From Limnochordia bacterium (GTDB taxonomy: Bacteria > Bacillota > Limnochordia > Darwinibacteriales > SLO01): a stretch of 11,742 nt of DNA. Below, piece by piece: positions 1 to 6,748 of this stretch (within the stretch, counting starts at the first letter, position 1; the number at the start of each line of letters is the position of its first letter). The position numbers and the translations under genes are program-made. Below the pieces are notes generated by a model, which ran no database searches, was not told the origin of the DNA, and saw only the letters and a list, made by a program, of their open reading frames with translations. The stretch spans positions 1 to 11,742 of the forward strand of contig SLOG01000268.1 of the NCBI GenBank assembly GCA_007132635.1, written 5' to 3'.

Positions 1-117
1 TCAAGAAGATCAAAAGATGGAACAAGATGGCATGGAATACAAGTGCAATATCTGTGGCAAGAAAGTGGTGCATCTTGTCCAGGTTGTGAAAGTCATATCA
101 TACACATGGAGCAGTGA
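1..117 (+). CDS. Zinc-ribbon protein, 5'-partial, apparently split by a -1 frameshift
   Basis: The reading frame that enters the window at base 2 encodes a first cysteine knuckle, YKCNICGKK (bases 38-64). The second knuckle, GASCPGCES (67-93), lies in the frame beginning at base 1, which ends at the TGA at 115-117. Joining the two frames around AAGAAAG (59-65) gives CxxCGK-(x)-SGASCPGC, the spacing of a small treble-clef or zinc-ribbon protein. Codons after the shift (GCA, CCA) suit this genome; the uninterrupted frame uses GTC and CTT, which are rare here. The break may be a sequencing error, a real mutation or programmed slippage. AAGAAAG is not a classic slippery heptamer. The true start lies upstream of the window or is the ATG at base 17. 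Function is unknown; a zinc-binding or nucleic-acid-binding role is only a guess. Confidence 0.5.
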   Translation, partial: SRRSKDGTRWHGIQVQYLWQESGASCPGCESHIIHMEQ

Positions 118-118
118 T

Positions 119-310
119 ATGGGAAAAGATCAAGTGCAGTTATATCCATTAAATGATGCAGAGAGCAACAGAACCACATCTCCATCCCCATCAAACAAAG
201 AGAATGAGGCAACATATAGGAGGAAAGAACAAAAGCAGGAAAAGGCATTAAAAGGCAATAGGCAGGCAAAGAAAGATGAACAACATGAAACAAGAGGTGA
301 TAAACAATGA
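119..310 (+). CDS. Small charged hypothetical protein
   Basis: A 63-residue product beginning MGKDQVQLYPL. I prefer the ATG at 119 to an earlier start in the same frame. A GGAG motif at 108-111 sits seven bases upstream, the preceding zinc-ribbon frame ends at 117, and the codons upstream of 119 in this frame are atypical. The C-terminal half is rich in Lys, Glu, Gln and Arg with no hydrophobic core, so it is probably disordered or a helical basic tail. Its stop overlaps the next start (ATGA at 307-310), so the two are probably translationally coupled. I do not recognise a family. A single gene from 17 to 310 is the alternative reading. Confidence 0.45.
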   Translation: MGKDQVQLYPLNDAESNRTTSPSPSNKENEATYRRKEQKQEKALKGNRQAKKDEQHETRGDKQ

Positions 311-669
311 ATACGAAAAACATGATAATGGAATTCACTTATTTGGAGGAATATCCAGACAACAACAACCTCTCCCAAAAGGAACTTAAATATCTGATCA
401 GCATCACAGATAATCCAGGAGAGATAAGAGCAGAGAGAAATCTCATCATAAACATACAACCTCTCTCTCAAGTTACAATCGGAGAATACAACAAGATGCA
501 GAAACAAAAGAATGTTCAGATCTCTGTTGTAACAGCAGAGGAGATATTCAAGGCAATGGTGGATCTCTGCAACAAGGGAAAGAAAGCATCCTTTTCTTAC
601 ATGCAGATCATCCCAACAGATCAAGCAGAGAGAGAGATCAGATCAAGAATAGCAGAAAAGAACAAATAG
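307..669 (+). CDS. Hypothetical protein, possible accessory or DNA-associated role
   Basis: A 120-residue soluble protein with no membrane segment. The start is well supported: GAGGTGAT at 294-301, complementary to the 3' end of 16S rRNA, lies five bases before the ATG, and the ATG overlaps the previous stop. The N-terminal part mixes hydrophobic and charged residues (residues 10-40); the middle is predicted beta/alpha (IINIQPLSQVTIGEY, then VQISVVTAEEIFKAMVDL); the C-terminus is a charged helix ending EREIRSRIAEKNK. I recognise no family. It is the last gene before the non-coding structured region and the terminase genes, so it ends the upstream operon. Confidence 0.65.
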   Translation: MNTKNMIMEFTYLEEYPDNNNLSQKELKYLISITDNPGEIRAERNLIINIQPLSQVTIGEYNKMQKQKNVQISVVTAEEIFKAMVDLCNKGKKASFSYMQIIPTDQAEREIRSRIAEKNK

Positions 670-705
670 GTGGAACAACATAACGATAAACCAGGGATGC
701 ACATA

Positions 706-778
706 AGAGAGAGGTATGGATGGTTTTGGATCTCTCCAACGGAGATCAATTGCCATGTTATCAACCATATCTCTCTCT
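706..778. repeat. Long inverted repeat (stem-loop) in non-coding region
   Basis: Bases 706-719 pair with 765-778 over 14 positions, 13 Watson-Crick and one G-U, around a 45-base spacer. The spacer itself can fold: 729-732 and 735-737 pair with 744-747 and 741-743 around a three-base AAC loop, with a two-base bulge. The arms are partly AG/CT-repetitive, so chance pairing is more likely here than for the second hairpin. It lies downstream of the gene ending at 669 and upstream of the terS promoter. Confidence 0.45.
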
Positions 779-815
779 CCCTCCCCATACACAAACGATA
801 ATATCTTCACCAATA

Positions 816-875
816 TGCAGGCATGCACCAGATCTTTCATGTGATAATCCACATCCATTCTGGTGCATGCTTGCA
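816..875. other. 17-bp stem-loop upstream of terS; candidate structured RNA or packaging site
   Basis: Bases 816-832 pair with 859-875 over 17 consecutive positions: 16 Watson-Crick pairs and one G-U at 820/871. Its core is an exact 12-base inverted repeat (821-832 with 859-870). Inside the 26-base loop, ATGTG at 839-843 can pair with CACAT at 850-854, giving a two-tier hairpin. The element is upstream of the leaderless terS promoter, so it is not a terS 5' leader. It could be the 3' end of the upstream transcript, a small RNA, or a DNA site. Packaging sites are often found next to small-terminase genes, which makes a pac or cos site a reasonable hypothesis. The whole 670-957 gap holds no gene I can support. 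Confidence 0.55.
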
Positions 876-919
876 ACATATTTCAATTTTGCAGAATTCT
901 TGCATAACCATCTAAAAAG

Positions 920-933
920 GAAAAACTATATAT
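920..933 (+). promoter_or_regulatory. TATA-box promoter for terS (leaderless)
   Basis: A purine-rich GGAAAAA run, resembling a TFB-recognition element, is followed by CTATATAT at 926-933. The box is centred about 28 bases before the ATG at 958, so transcription should start at or very near that ATG. There is no SD motif in between. This spacing is why I place the terS start at 958 rather than the in-frame ATG at 949. Confidence 0.6.
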
Positions 934-957
934 CCACATGATGATATAATGTATTAC

Positions 958-1425
958 ATGGCAAAGAAATCAAGTGCAACAAACAGCATTGATTATATGC
1001 AGGTTCAAATTCCAGAAGATCTCCCACAGAGGAGATACAATTACATCCAAAGGAGGGCAGAGTTGTTGCAAGAGATCTTACAGACAGGATCAAGCAAGTT
1101 GTTGGTGAGGAAAGATCTGGCAAAGGTGTATGGAGTGAACAAATCCACGATCTCAAGAGATATACAGAACCTTGAGGAGTATATGGCAGATGCATTTGAT
1201 CAATCATCAGCAAAGGCATTGATCAATACTGCATTCATCAAGATCTATCATCAGATGATTAGGAATGGAGAGATCAAGGATGCATGGAAAGTGGTTAAGG
1301 AATTCAAGGATTACTTGCAGGAGTTGGGCATTCTCCCCAAATCAGCAGAGCAGGTGGAACACATTGGTGATGTGATCTTCAAGATTGAGGGCATGGATCC
1401 AGATGAAGATGATGAAGAGGATTGA
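958..1425 (+). CDS. terS: Terminase small subunit (TerS-like), HTH DNA-binding
   Basis: A 155-residue protein directly upstream of the large terminase and ending two bases before its ATG. Residues 50-72 (VRKDLAKVYGVNKSTISRDI) form a clear helix-turn-helix, as in small terminase subunits that recognise viral DNA and hand it to TerL. Residues 85-125 are helical, consistent with an oligomerisation region. The C-terminus is strongly acidic (DPDEDDEED), a candidate TerL-contact tail. The start at 958 is chosen from the TATA box at 926-933; the ATG at 949 would add three residues. Position and HTH support the call. Small terminases diverge widely, so a transcription regulator is the main alternative. 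Confidence 0.75.
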   Translation: MAKKSSATNSIDYMQVQIPEDLPQRRYNYIQRRAELLQEILQTGSSKLLVRKDLAKVYGVNKSTISRDIQNLEEYMADAFDQSSAKALINTAFIKIYHQMIRNGEIKDAWKVVKEFKDYLQELGILPKSAEQVEHIGDVIFKIEGMDPDEDDEED

Positions 1426-1427
1426 GA

Positions 1428-2633
1428 ATGAGGCAAGATCTTGAGATAAATTTCAAGGCATCACCACATCAGAAAGAGTTTTTTCTCCTCAAGACAAGAT
1501 ACAGAGCATTCATTGGTGGCATCCGATCTGGCAAATCTTATGCAGGTGCAATACAATGTTTGAAATTAGCATTGCAAAAACCAGGATGCACAGGGATGGT
1601 TGGAGGAGTTACCTATCCCATGATCAATGATGTGATCATACCTATCTTTGAGGAGATAACACCAAGATGCTTGATCAAGAAATTCAACCAGAATGATAAG
1701 GTGATGGAGTTGATCAATGGATCCAAGATCTTGTTCAGGCCATTGGAGAACACCAGGCAGATTGACAGGATAAGAGGGATCACCATCAATTGGGCATGGA
1801 TTGATGAAGGTGCATACCTGCCAGAGTATGCATGGAAAGTGGTGCAGGGCAGACTATCAGAGGGAGAGGATCAAGTATGTTTACTCACAACAACACCAAA
1901 AGGTTTCACATGGATCCATGATTACTTTATCCAGAAAGAGCATGGAGATAACTATTCTGCTGTAACAGGAGTTTCATCAGATAGCAATCCATTCATTGGG
2001 CAGGAATTCATTGATGATCTCCTGCAAGGATATACAGGAGAATACCTCAAGCAAGAGTTTTATGGACAATTCATTAAGTTTGAGGGATTGGTATATCTGG
2101 AGTTTGAACCAAAGAAACATCTCATCCCATCCCATAAGATCAAGGATATGGATTTCAGAGATTGGATATATGGTTATGATGCAGGATACAGGAACCCAAG
2201 AGTATTCTTGAAGATCGGGATTACACATGATGATAAGTATGTGATCACAGATGTATTCTATCGAAAGGAGGCATTGCTTTCTGATAGCATCGGGGAATTC
2301 ATGGAGATCATGGGAGAGGACAATGGCACAGTATATGCAGATCCATCAGCAAGAGGTGAAATTGAGGAGATGAACAACAGAGGCATGGATGTGGATGGTG
2401 CAGATAATGATGTGGGAGCAGGGATCCAATGCATCAAGGATTTTCTGGATAAAGGCAATCTGATGATCAGTAATCATTGCCAGGCAGTGATCAATGAATT
2501 CAACAGTTACAGATGGCATGATGAAAAGGATCAACCTATCAAGGAGGATGATCACAGCATGGATGCATTGAGGTATGCAATATATACTCATGAAGGTGGA
2601 TCAATTGCATTGGGCACATTGGATAATAGATGA
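1428..2633 (+). CDS. terL: Terminase large subunit (ATPase and nuclease)
   Basis: A 401-residue DNA-packaging motor. The ATPase motifs are present in order: Walker A GGIRSGKS at residues 30-37, Walker B WAWIDEG with Asp126-Glu127, and coupling motif TTTPKG at about 154-159. The C-terminal RNase H-like nuclease domain shows its expected acidic residues: Asp251 in YGYDAG, Asp305 in VYADPSA, and Asp379 in DHSMDALRY. It hydrolyses ATP to drive genome into the prohead through the portal and cuts concatemers. The ATG at 1428 has AGAGG seven bases upstream; the TTG at 1422 is in frame but less likely. The gene is translationally close to terS. All key motifs are intact. Confidence 0.95.
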   Translation: MRQDLEINFKASPHQKEFFLLKTRYRAFIGGIRSGKSYAGAIQCLKLALQKPGCTGMVGGVTYPMINDVIIPIFEEITPRCLIKKFNQNDKVMELINGSKILFRPLENTRQIDRIRGITINWAWIDEGAYLPEYAWKVVQGRLSEGEDQVCLLTTTPKGFTWIHDYFIQKEHGDNYSAVTGVSSDSNPFIGQEFIDDLLQGYTGEYLKQEFYGQFIKFEGLVYLEFEPKKHLIPSHKIKDMDFRDWIYGYDAGYRNPRVFLKIGITHDDKYVITDVFYRKEALLSDSIGEFMEIMGEDNGTVYADPSARGEIEEMNNRGMDVDGADNDVGAGIQCIKDFLDKGNLMISNHCQAVINEFNSYRWHDEKDQPIKEDDHSMDALRYAIYTHEGGSIALGTLDNR

Positions 2634-2657
2634 TGTTTATGCAAGATATTTGCAGAA

Positions 2658-2669
2658 ACATTAAAATAA
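2658..2669 (+). promoter_or_regulatory. TATA-like promoter for the coiled-coil gene (leaderless)
   Basis: TTAAAATA at 2661-2668 is centred about 28 bases before the ATG at 2693, the same geometry as the terS, protease and post-capsid promoters. No SD motif precedes the ATG. It would start a transcript carrying the coiled-coil protein and the portal fusion. Confidence 0.45.
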
Positions 2670-2692
2670 TAGGATTGTGTTGATGTAACAGG

Positions 2693-3127
2693 ATGCCAAT
2701 AACTTGGATAATGGAAAGACTAAAAAAAAGGTATGGGATCAATGAGTTACAGCATGAGTTATCTATCCAAAGAAAGGAGTTGCAGGATTGGGCAGAGGAG
2801 TTGTTCAATAAAGAGGTAAAATTGAAGGAATGGGGCAAGCAGGTGGCAGAGCAGAAACAGAAACTTGAAGATCAATCTCCAATCAAGAACCTCCTGGAAT
2901 TAGATGATGATCCAAACAAGGTGTATGTGTGGATCATGAAGGATCGGGAACCAGATCATGCATGTTGGGAATTCATGAGTTTTATCAACAGTGAATACAT
3001 CAAGAATTTTGGCAGGGATCCAAAATCTTTGCACATTGTGGTGAAAGATATTGATGAGATCAAGACAATGGGAGATCATGAATTCAGATCTCACATCAAA
3101 TTTTGGTTTGAGGCATCCAACAGATAG
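2693..3127 (+). CDS. Hypothetical coiled-coil protein between terL and portal
   Basis: A 144-residue soluble protein. Residues 8-62 are almost continuous charged heptads (ELQHELSIQRKELQDWAEEL), so a long coiled coil and oligomerisation are likely. The C-terminal half (about 68-144) looks globular alpha/beta, with KVYVWIMKDRE, a segment around WEFMSFINSEYIKNF, and SLHIVVKDIDEIKTM. No membrane segment or catalytic motif is evident and I do not recognise the family. The location between terminase and portal suggests a packaging or head-assembly accessory. It is probably co-transcribed with the portal gene, 16 bases downstream. Confidence 0.7.
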   Translation: MPITWIMERLKKRYGINELQHELSIQRKELQDWAEELFNKEVKLKEWGKQVAEQKQKLEDQSPIKNLLELDDDPNKVYVWIMKDREPDHACWEFMSFINSEYIKNFGRDPKSLHIVVKDIDEIKTMGDHEFRSHIKFWFEASNR

Positions 3128-3143
3128 AAAGAGATGATGAAAT

Positions 3144-5747
3144 ATGGTGGCAATTACTCCAAGAAAGTATAAGGCAAACATGCTGTTGATCAATGGATCA
3201 GAACCTCAACCAAAGGCAAGAATACCACAGTTTATGTATCTTACTCATGGCAAAGGTATCCCACGATATGAGGATTTGATCAGCATCAGAATTCTGGAGG
3301 AAACACACACAGTTTCTCTGCCAATAGATACCATCATCCAACAGATCACCACCACACCATTCTGCATCAAACCAACAGTAGATGATCCAACAGATGCACA
3401 TATGGATGTATGTGATCAGATCATGTATTTTCTTGATGGTCATTTTAACCAAAACAAGGAGAGTTGGGATCACCTCATGAAAATGTTGGTGAGGGATATA
3501 CTCTCAATTGATGCAGGGATCGTTGAAAAGGTGCCAGAGGAGATCAATGGTGAGTATTATCTCGGTGAGATATATGCAAGGAATGGAGCAGTGTTCACCA
3601 AGAATTTAGACAAATGGGGCAGGTTTCCACAACCACCAGAGGTGGCATATTATCAATTTAGTATGCCATCAGTATATCTGCCATATTCAAGAGATATGAA
3701 GGTGTCAGATCTCACAGATTTAAACCAAGAATTAGCAGGTGGCATGTATTATGGAGCAATGGCAGGGATCACACCAATTCCATTCACATCAGATCAGATT
3801 GCATGGTGTGAGGAAAATCCAAGAACATGGAACATATATGGACAGGGCAGAGTGCAAAAGGTGAAAAACCTTGTCGAGATCATACTCAATCAAGATCTCT
3901 CAAACAAGAAATACTTTGCACATAATGAGATACCAGAGGGCATCATGAACCTCATCGGTGTGAACCAACAGGCAGTGGACAGAACAAGGGAATATTGGAG
4001 GGATCAGATCCAGGGCAAACCTCACAAGTTGCCGATCATTGGAGGTGAGGTGAGTTATACTCCATTCAGACCATCTCCAAGGGAATTGGATTTTGTTTCA
4101 TCACAGCAATGGTTTAACAAGCTGGTGTGGATGTGTTTCGGATTGAACCAGAATGAGGTTGGTGATCTTGCAGATGTGAACAGATCAACCGCAAAAGAAC
4201 AATCTGCAACCATATACAGGAGAACCACCATCCCATTACTCAATTTCATTGCACAGATGATCAATACAGAGATCTTGCCATACATGAAAGAATATCATGA
4301 GGTTGATGGTGAGGTTGAGTTTGCTTTCATCCCATATAATTATGAGGCAGACAGCATCAAGAAAGAGCAGGAGTTGAATGATTTAAGGCATGATATCACC
4401 ACTATCAATGAGATCAGAATTGCCAGAGGAGAGGATCCATTTGCATGGGGAGATATACCAATGAGTTTGGCACAGCAGATGATCAGATCACATCCAGAAT
4501 GGTTTTATGAGCATTTTGTTCAAGAGCATGATCCAGATCTGCCAGAGGCACCAGATCCAATCAGCATGCCATTCATGAGTTACGGATCAAAGAAAGATCC
4601 AGATCCAGGTTGTGATAATTTTTTTCAGAGATCGGAGCAGGAAAAGGATGCATTGAGAAACCAGAGAGGAGGAGATTTTCCTCCTCTGGTGGAACACATG
4701 AGGGAGATGCAGAAAGCAGTTGCCAATGAGATTTATGATCAAGTGATGGCAATTGAGGATGATCTTGATGATTACTTTCCAGATCATCCACAGGATCCAG
4801 ATGCAGAGGATGTTGAACCAGAGGAGTTGAGTTATAGATCCAAGCAGGCATATTGGCATCATCTTGATGGATTGATTGACAGGATCGTATTGCATGAGGG
4901 ATTAACAAGGATAGCAGTTGGGTTCAACAGAGGTGCAATGGAGAGAGGAGTGGATTATGAGTTGGGTAAGTTGCAGAGCAAGTTGGAGGATTTTGTTGGT
5001 GATCCAATTGATCTTGAGGCAAGGTTTAATGTGAAAGATACATTTGCATACCAGAGGATGGAGGAGAAAGCAGGCATCCACATGAGGCATGTGGATCATA
5101 CTATCAAGGAGCAGGTAAGGAACACATTGGTGCAGGTGGCAGATGAAGGTGGCACAGTGATGGATGCAAAGAACATGCTGATGGATAGAGTGGATGGCAT
5201 GACAAGGCACCATGCAGAGTTGGTTGCCAGGACAGAAACACTATCTGCCAGCAGAGATGGAACACAGGCATTGTGTGAGGGCACAGATCTGATCTCACAT
5301 AAGAGGTGGATATCGTCAGAGGATGGCAGAGAGAGAACATGGCACATGGTGATGCATGATGCTGTGGTGCCAAAGGAGGAACCTTTCATTGTCCCACAGA
5401 TACCAAAAGGGCAGTTGAAAGAGGGAGAAACACAACCACCAGACTATCCAAGAGAGGCATTTGTGGTTGGTGAGGATCAACCTTATAATTGCAGATGTTC
5501 ACAGCAACCTATCTTGAGGGCAGAGGCAGAGGAGATGGATTTAAAGAATTATGATGATGGTTGGATCAAGATCAAGATCTTGGGTAAGGAGGATCTCCTG
5601 TTGAGAGAACATGGCAAGGATGGAGAGGATTTTGAGCAGATGATCAAGAGGATGGATCAAGAGAATTCCCGATCAGAGAATGCAAGGATATTGGGAGTTT
5701 CCAAACCAACATTATACAAGTATATCAAGAGAGCAGATCTGATGTAG
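3144..5747 (+). CDS. Portal-MuF fusion protein with C-terminal HTH
   Basis: An 867-residue protein that appears to join three modules. Residues 1 to about 465 resemble a phage portal, including the WMCFGLNQNEVGDLADVNRS segment near 327-346 followed by a helical stem region (TIPLLNFIAQMINTEILPYM). Residues 466-560 form an acidic, proline-rich linker. Residues about 560-800 match MuF/SPP1-gp7 minor head proteins, with the RTET signature at 696-699 and the terminal YNCRC at 781-785. Residues 845-863 form a helix-turn-helix (NARILGVSKPTLYKYIKR). Portals form the dodecameric DNA gate; MuF proteins sit inside the head near the portal. The two are usually separate adjacent genes. An ATG-GTG start at 3144 follows a weak AAAGAG. 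An in-frame ATG at 4698 could give free MuF-HTH. Confidence 0.85.
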   Translation: MVAITPRKYKANMLLINGSEPQPKARIPQFMYLTHGKGIPRYEDLISIRILEETHTVSLPIDTIIQQITTTPFCIKPTVDDPTDAHMDVCDQIMYFLDGHFNQNKESWDHLMKMLVRDILSIDAGIVEKVPEEINGEYYLGEIYARNGAVFTKNLDKWGRFPQPPEVAYYQFSMPSVYLPYSRDMKVSDLTDLNQELAGGMYYGAMAGITPIPFTSDQIAWCEENPRTWNIYGQGRVQKVKNLVEIILNQDLSNKKYFAHNEIPEGIMNLIGVNQQAVDRTREYWRDQIQGKPHKLPIIGGEVSYTPFRPSPRELDFVSSQQWFNKLVWMCFGLNQNEVGDLADVNRSTAKEQSATIYRRTTIPLLNFIAQMINTEILPYMKEYHEVDGEVEFAFIPYNYEADSIKKEQELNDLRHDITTINEIRIARGEDPFAWGDIPMSLAQQMIRSHPEWFYEHFVQEHDPDLPEAPDPISMPFMSYGSKKDPDPGCDNFFQRSEQEKDALRNQRGGDFPPLVEHMREMQKAVANEIYDQVMAIEDDLDDYFPDHPQDPDAEDVEPEELSYRSKQAYWHHLDGLIDRIVLHEGLTRIAVGFNRGAMERGVDYELGKLQSKLEDFVGDPIDLEARFNVKDTFAYQRMEEKAGIHMRHVDHTIKEQVRNTLVQVADEGGTVMDAKNMLMDRVDGMTRHHAELVARTETLSASRDGTQALCEGTDLISHKRWISSEDGRERTWHMVMHDAVVPKEEPFIVPQIPKGQLKEGETQPPDYPREAFVVGEDQPYNCRCSQQPILRAEAEEMDLKNYDDGWIKIKILGKEDLLLREHGKDGEDFEQMIKRMDQENSRSENARILGVSKPTLYKYIKRADLM
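4661..4700 (+). promoter_or_regulatory. Hairpin and possible internal ribosome site between portal and MuF halves
   Basis: Bases 4665-4673 pair perfectly with 4679-4687 around a five-base loop, and CC/GG at 4661-4662/4688-4689 extends the stem past a two-base bulge. The left arm contains AGGAGGAG. Directly after the stem, GGTGG at 4688-4692 lies five bases before an in-frame ATG at 4698 (residue 519). Starting there would produce a 349-residue MuF-HTH protein. The site falls in the linker between modules. Purine-rich coding DNA here gives many chance SD-like strings, so this remains tentative. Confidence 0.35.
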
Positions 5748-5792
5748 ATATACATATACAGCATCTCTTAAGATACAGTTTCGCAGAAAAAA

Positions 5793-5826
5793 ACTCCTAT
5801 TTTCCACAATACCTTTATATAGGAGT
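5793..5826 (+). promoter_or_regulatory. TATA promoter flanked by an 8-bp inverted repeat
   Basis: TTTATATA at 5814-5821 is centred about 32 bases before the ATG at 5850, predicting a leader of only a few bases. ACTCCTAT at 5793-5800 is the exact reverse complement of ATAGGAGT at 5819-5826, so the repeat overlaps the TATA box. That arrangement suits an operator for a repressor that blocks TBP/TFB binding. The box also argues against the in-frame GTG at 5829, which lies only about 11 bases downstream of its centre. Confidence 0.5.
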
Positions 5827-5849
5827 ATGTGTTTATAGGTATTGATAAC

Positions 5850-6284
5850 ATGGCAAGACAAACAGAACAGAAAGAAAAAATGGGCAAAGAACAAATCTCC
5901 TATCAGATGGCAGGAGTGGAAAAGAATGTAGTGAATGACAAGGAATTTTTCCTCTGTTTCACAACCTTTGAAGATCATGGCAAAGATACAGATCTGAAAA
6001 AGTTTGCATACTACATACATATGCAGTTTAAGGACAACCAGGAATTCAAAGGTTGGCATGGTGATTATTTCTTGGCAGTAGATCTGTATGGTGGACAAGA
6101 GGAGTTGGAACCAGAGGAAAAGGATCTCCCCAAGATAGTTGAGGAACAGATATTCGGAAAATACAAGATGGGCACCACAGAAAAACAGTGGTGGCAGGAG
6201 AAAGGATTGGATCACACAGATCCACATCCTTATATGGCAAAGATCAAGAAATATGTAGATGCCAGAAAGGAGGAGGAGATCTGA
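5850..6284 (+). CDS. Hypothetical protein in head module
   Basis: A 144-residue soluble protein. The N-terminal 15 residues are charged and probably flexible. Residues about 20-85 appear as mixed strand and helix (KEFFLCFTTFEDHG, then FAYYIHMQFKD, then YFLAVDLYGG). The C-terminal part is rich in Lys and Glu with a QWW pair near residue 116. I recognise no family. The start is set at the ATG at 5850 because the TATA box at 5814-5821 would place the transcript start only a few bases upstream; there is no SD motif. It begins a transcription unit between the portal fusion and the protease and abuts the next gene, so an assembly or head-completion accessory is plausible but unproven. Confidence 0.65.
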   Translation: MARQTEQKEKMGKEQISYQMAGVEKNVVNDKEFFLCFTTFEDHGKDTDLKKFAYYIHMQFKDNQEFKGWHGDYFLAVDLYGGQEELEPEEKDLPKIVEEQIFGKYKMGTTEKQWWQEKGLDHTDPHPYMAKIKKYVDARKEEEI

Positions 6285-6557
6285 ATGTTGAGGATAGAGG
6301 CAAATGAGATCATCGGCAGAGAATTATCAGAGGCAGAATTCCAGAAATTAAACATGATCTACATGTGCAATCCAATGATCACCACACAGCAGGAGTTGGC
6401 AAAACTGTATGAGATAGGTGGATGGTGCATGCTTGATCTGTTGATACCTCTGGCAAAGAAAGTTGCAGATCTTGAGCAGAGAAAGGCAGATCTCAAGGCA
6501 GAGATCAAGGTGATTGAGCAAGAAATACTTGATATTGAGAGAGAGGTGTTGGAATGA
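6285..6557 (+). CDS. Small hypothetical protein with C-terminal coiled coil
   Basis: A 90-residue protein whose ATG immediately follows the previous stop (6282-6284). A strong AAAGGAGGAGGAG at 6266-6278 ends six bases before the start. Residues 1-50 look globular and helical (LSEAEFQKLNMIYMC, then TTQQELAKLYEIGGW). The ELAKLYEIGGW pattern is faintly HTH-like. Residues 55-90 form a charged coiled coil with leucines and isoleucines at heptad positions (VADLEQRKADLKAEIKVIEQ). I do not recognise it. The shared operon with the preceding gene suggests a joint role. Confidence 0.65.
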   Translation: MLRIEANEIIGRELSEAEFQKLNMIYMCNPMITTQQELAKLYEIGGWCMLDLLIPLAKKVADLEQRKADLKAEIKVIEQEILDIEREVLE

Positions 6558-6668
6558 GCAAAGAACAGATCCATCAATGTGGGTGGATTATGGTTCAAAA
6601 TGAGTATAAAGGCATGCAAAAGGATCAAGGCATTCTGTGATGAATTGCTTGGGCAGTGATCTCACCAA

Positions 6669-6702
6669 ACCTTTTCCTCTCTTTTTTTCCATTTTACTCT
6701 TA
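6669..6702 (+). terminator. T-rich transcription terminator
   Basis: After the gene ending at 6557 there is a pyrimidine run dominated by T, including seven consecutive T at 6682-6688 and further TTTT near 6692-6695, with no strong stem before it. T-rich tracts alone can terminate archaeal RNA polymerase. It lies directly upstream of the protease promoter, so it would separate two transcription units. The 6558-6668 stretch before it holds only short open frames that I do not accept as genes. Confidence 0.5.
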
Positions 6703-6710
6703 CTGATCAA

Positions 6711-6727
6711 GGTTAAACTTATAAACC
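6711..6727 (+). promoter_or_regulatory. TATA promoter for the protease-capsid operon (leaderless)
   Basis: CTTATAAA at 6718-6725 is centred about 27 bases before the ATG at 6749, preceded by GGTTAAA, which resembles a TFB-recognition element. There is no SD before the ATG. The box sits inside GGTT-(N9)-AACC (6711-6727), a short inverted repeat that could be a regulator site. It is the best archaeal-type promoter in the window. Confidence 0.65.
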
Positions 6728-6748
6728 ATATAATACATATAACTATCA

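Noticed and set aside
643..879. 78-codon minus-strand frame over the same gap
   Set aside because: It has no start signal, overlaps the end of a supported + gene, and every other gene in the window is on the + strand.
720..941. 73-codon + strand frame with several Cys and His residues in the terS upstream gap
   Set aside because: No SD or promoter precedes it, it runs through both inverted repeats, and its codons (ACG, several C-ending before G) do not match the neighbours. The DNA structure explains the region better.
2633..2683. 16-codon frame overlapping the terL stop
   Set aside because: Very short, no SD, and it spans the TATA box assigned to the next gene.
5829..5849. GTG start seven codons upstream of 5850
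   Set aside because: It lies only about 11 bases from the centre of the TATA box at 5814-5821, too close for it to be on the mRNA.
6554..6659. A 28-codon frame overlapping the previous stop (ATGA at 6554) and a 33-codon continuation of the previous gene after its TGA
   Set aside because: Both are short, have no recognisable motif, and neither frame is favoured by codon use. Readthrough or a tiny gene cannot be excluded but is not supported.
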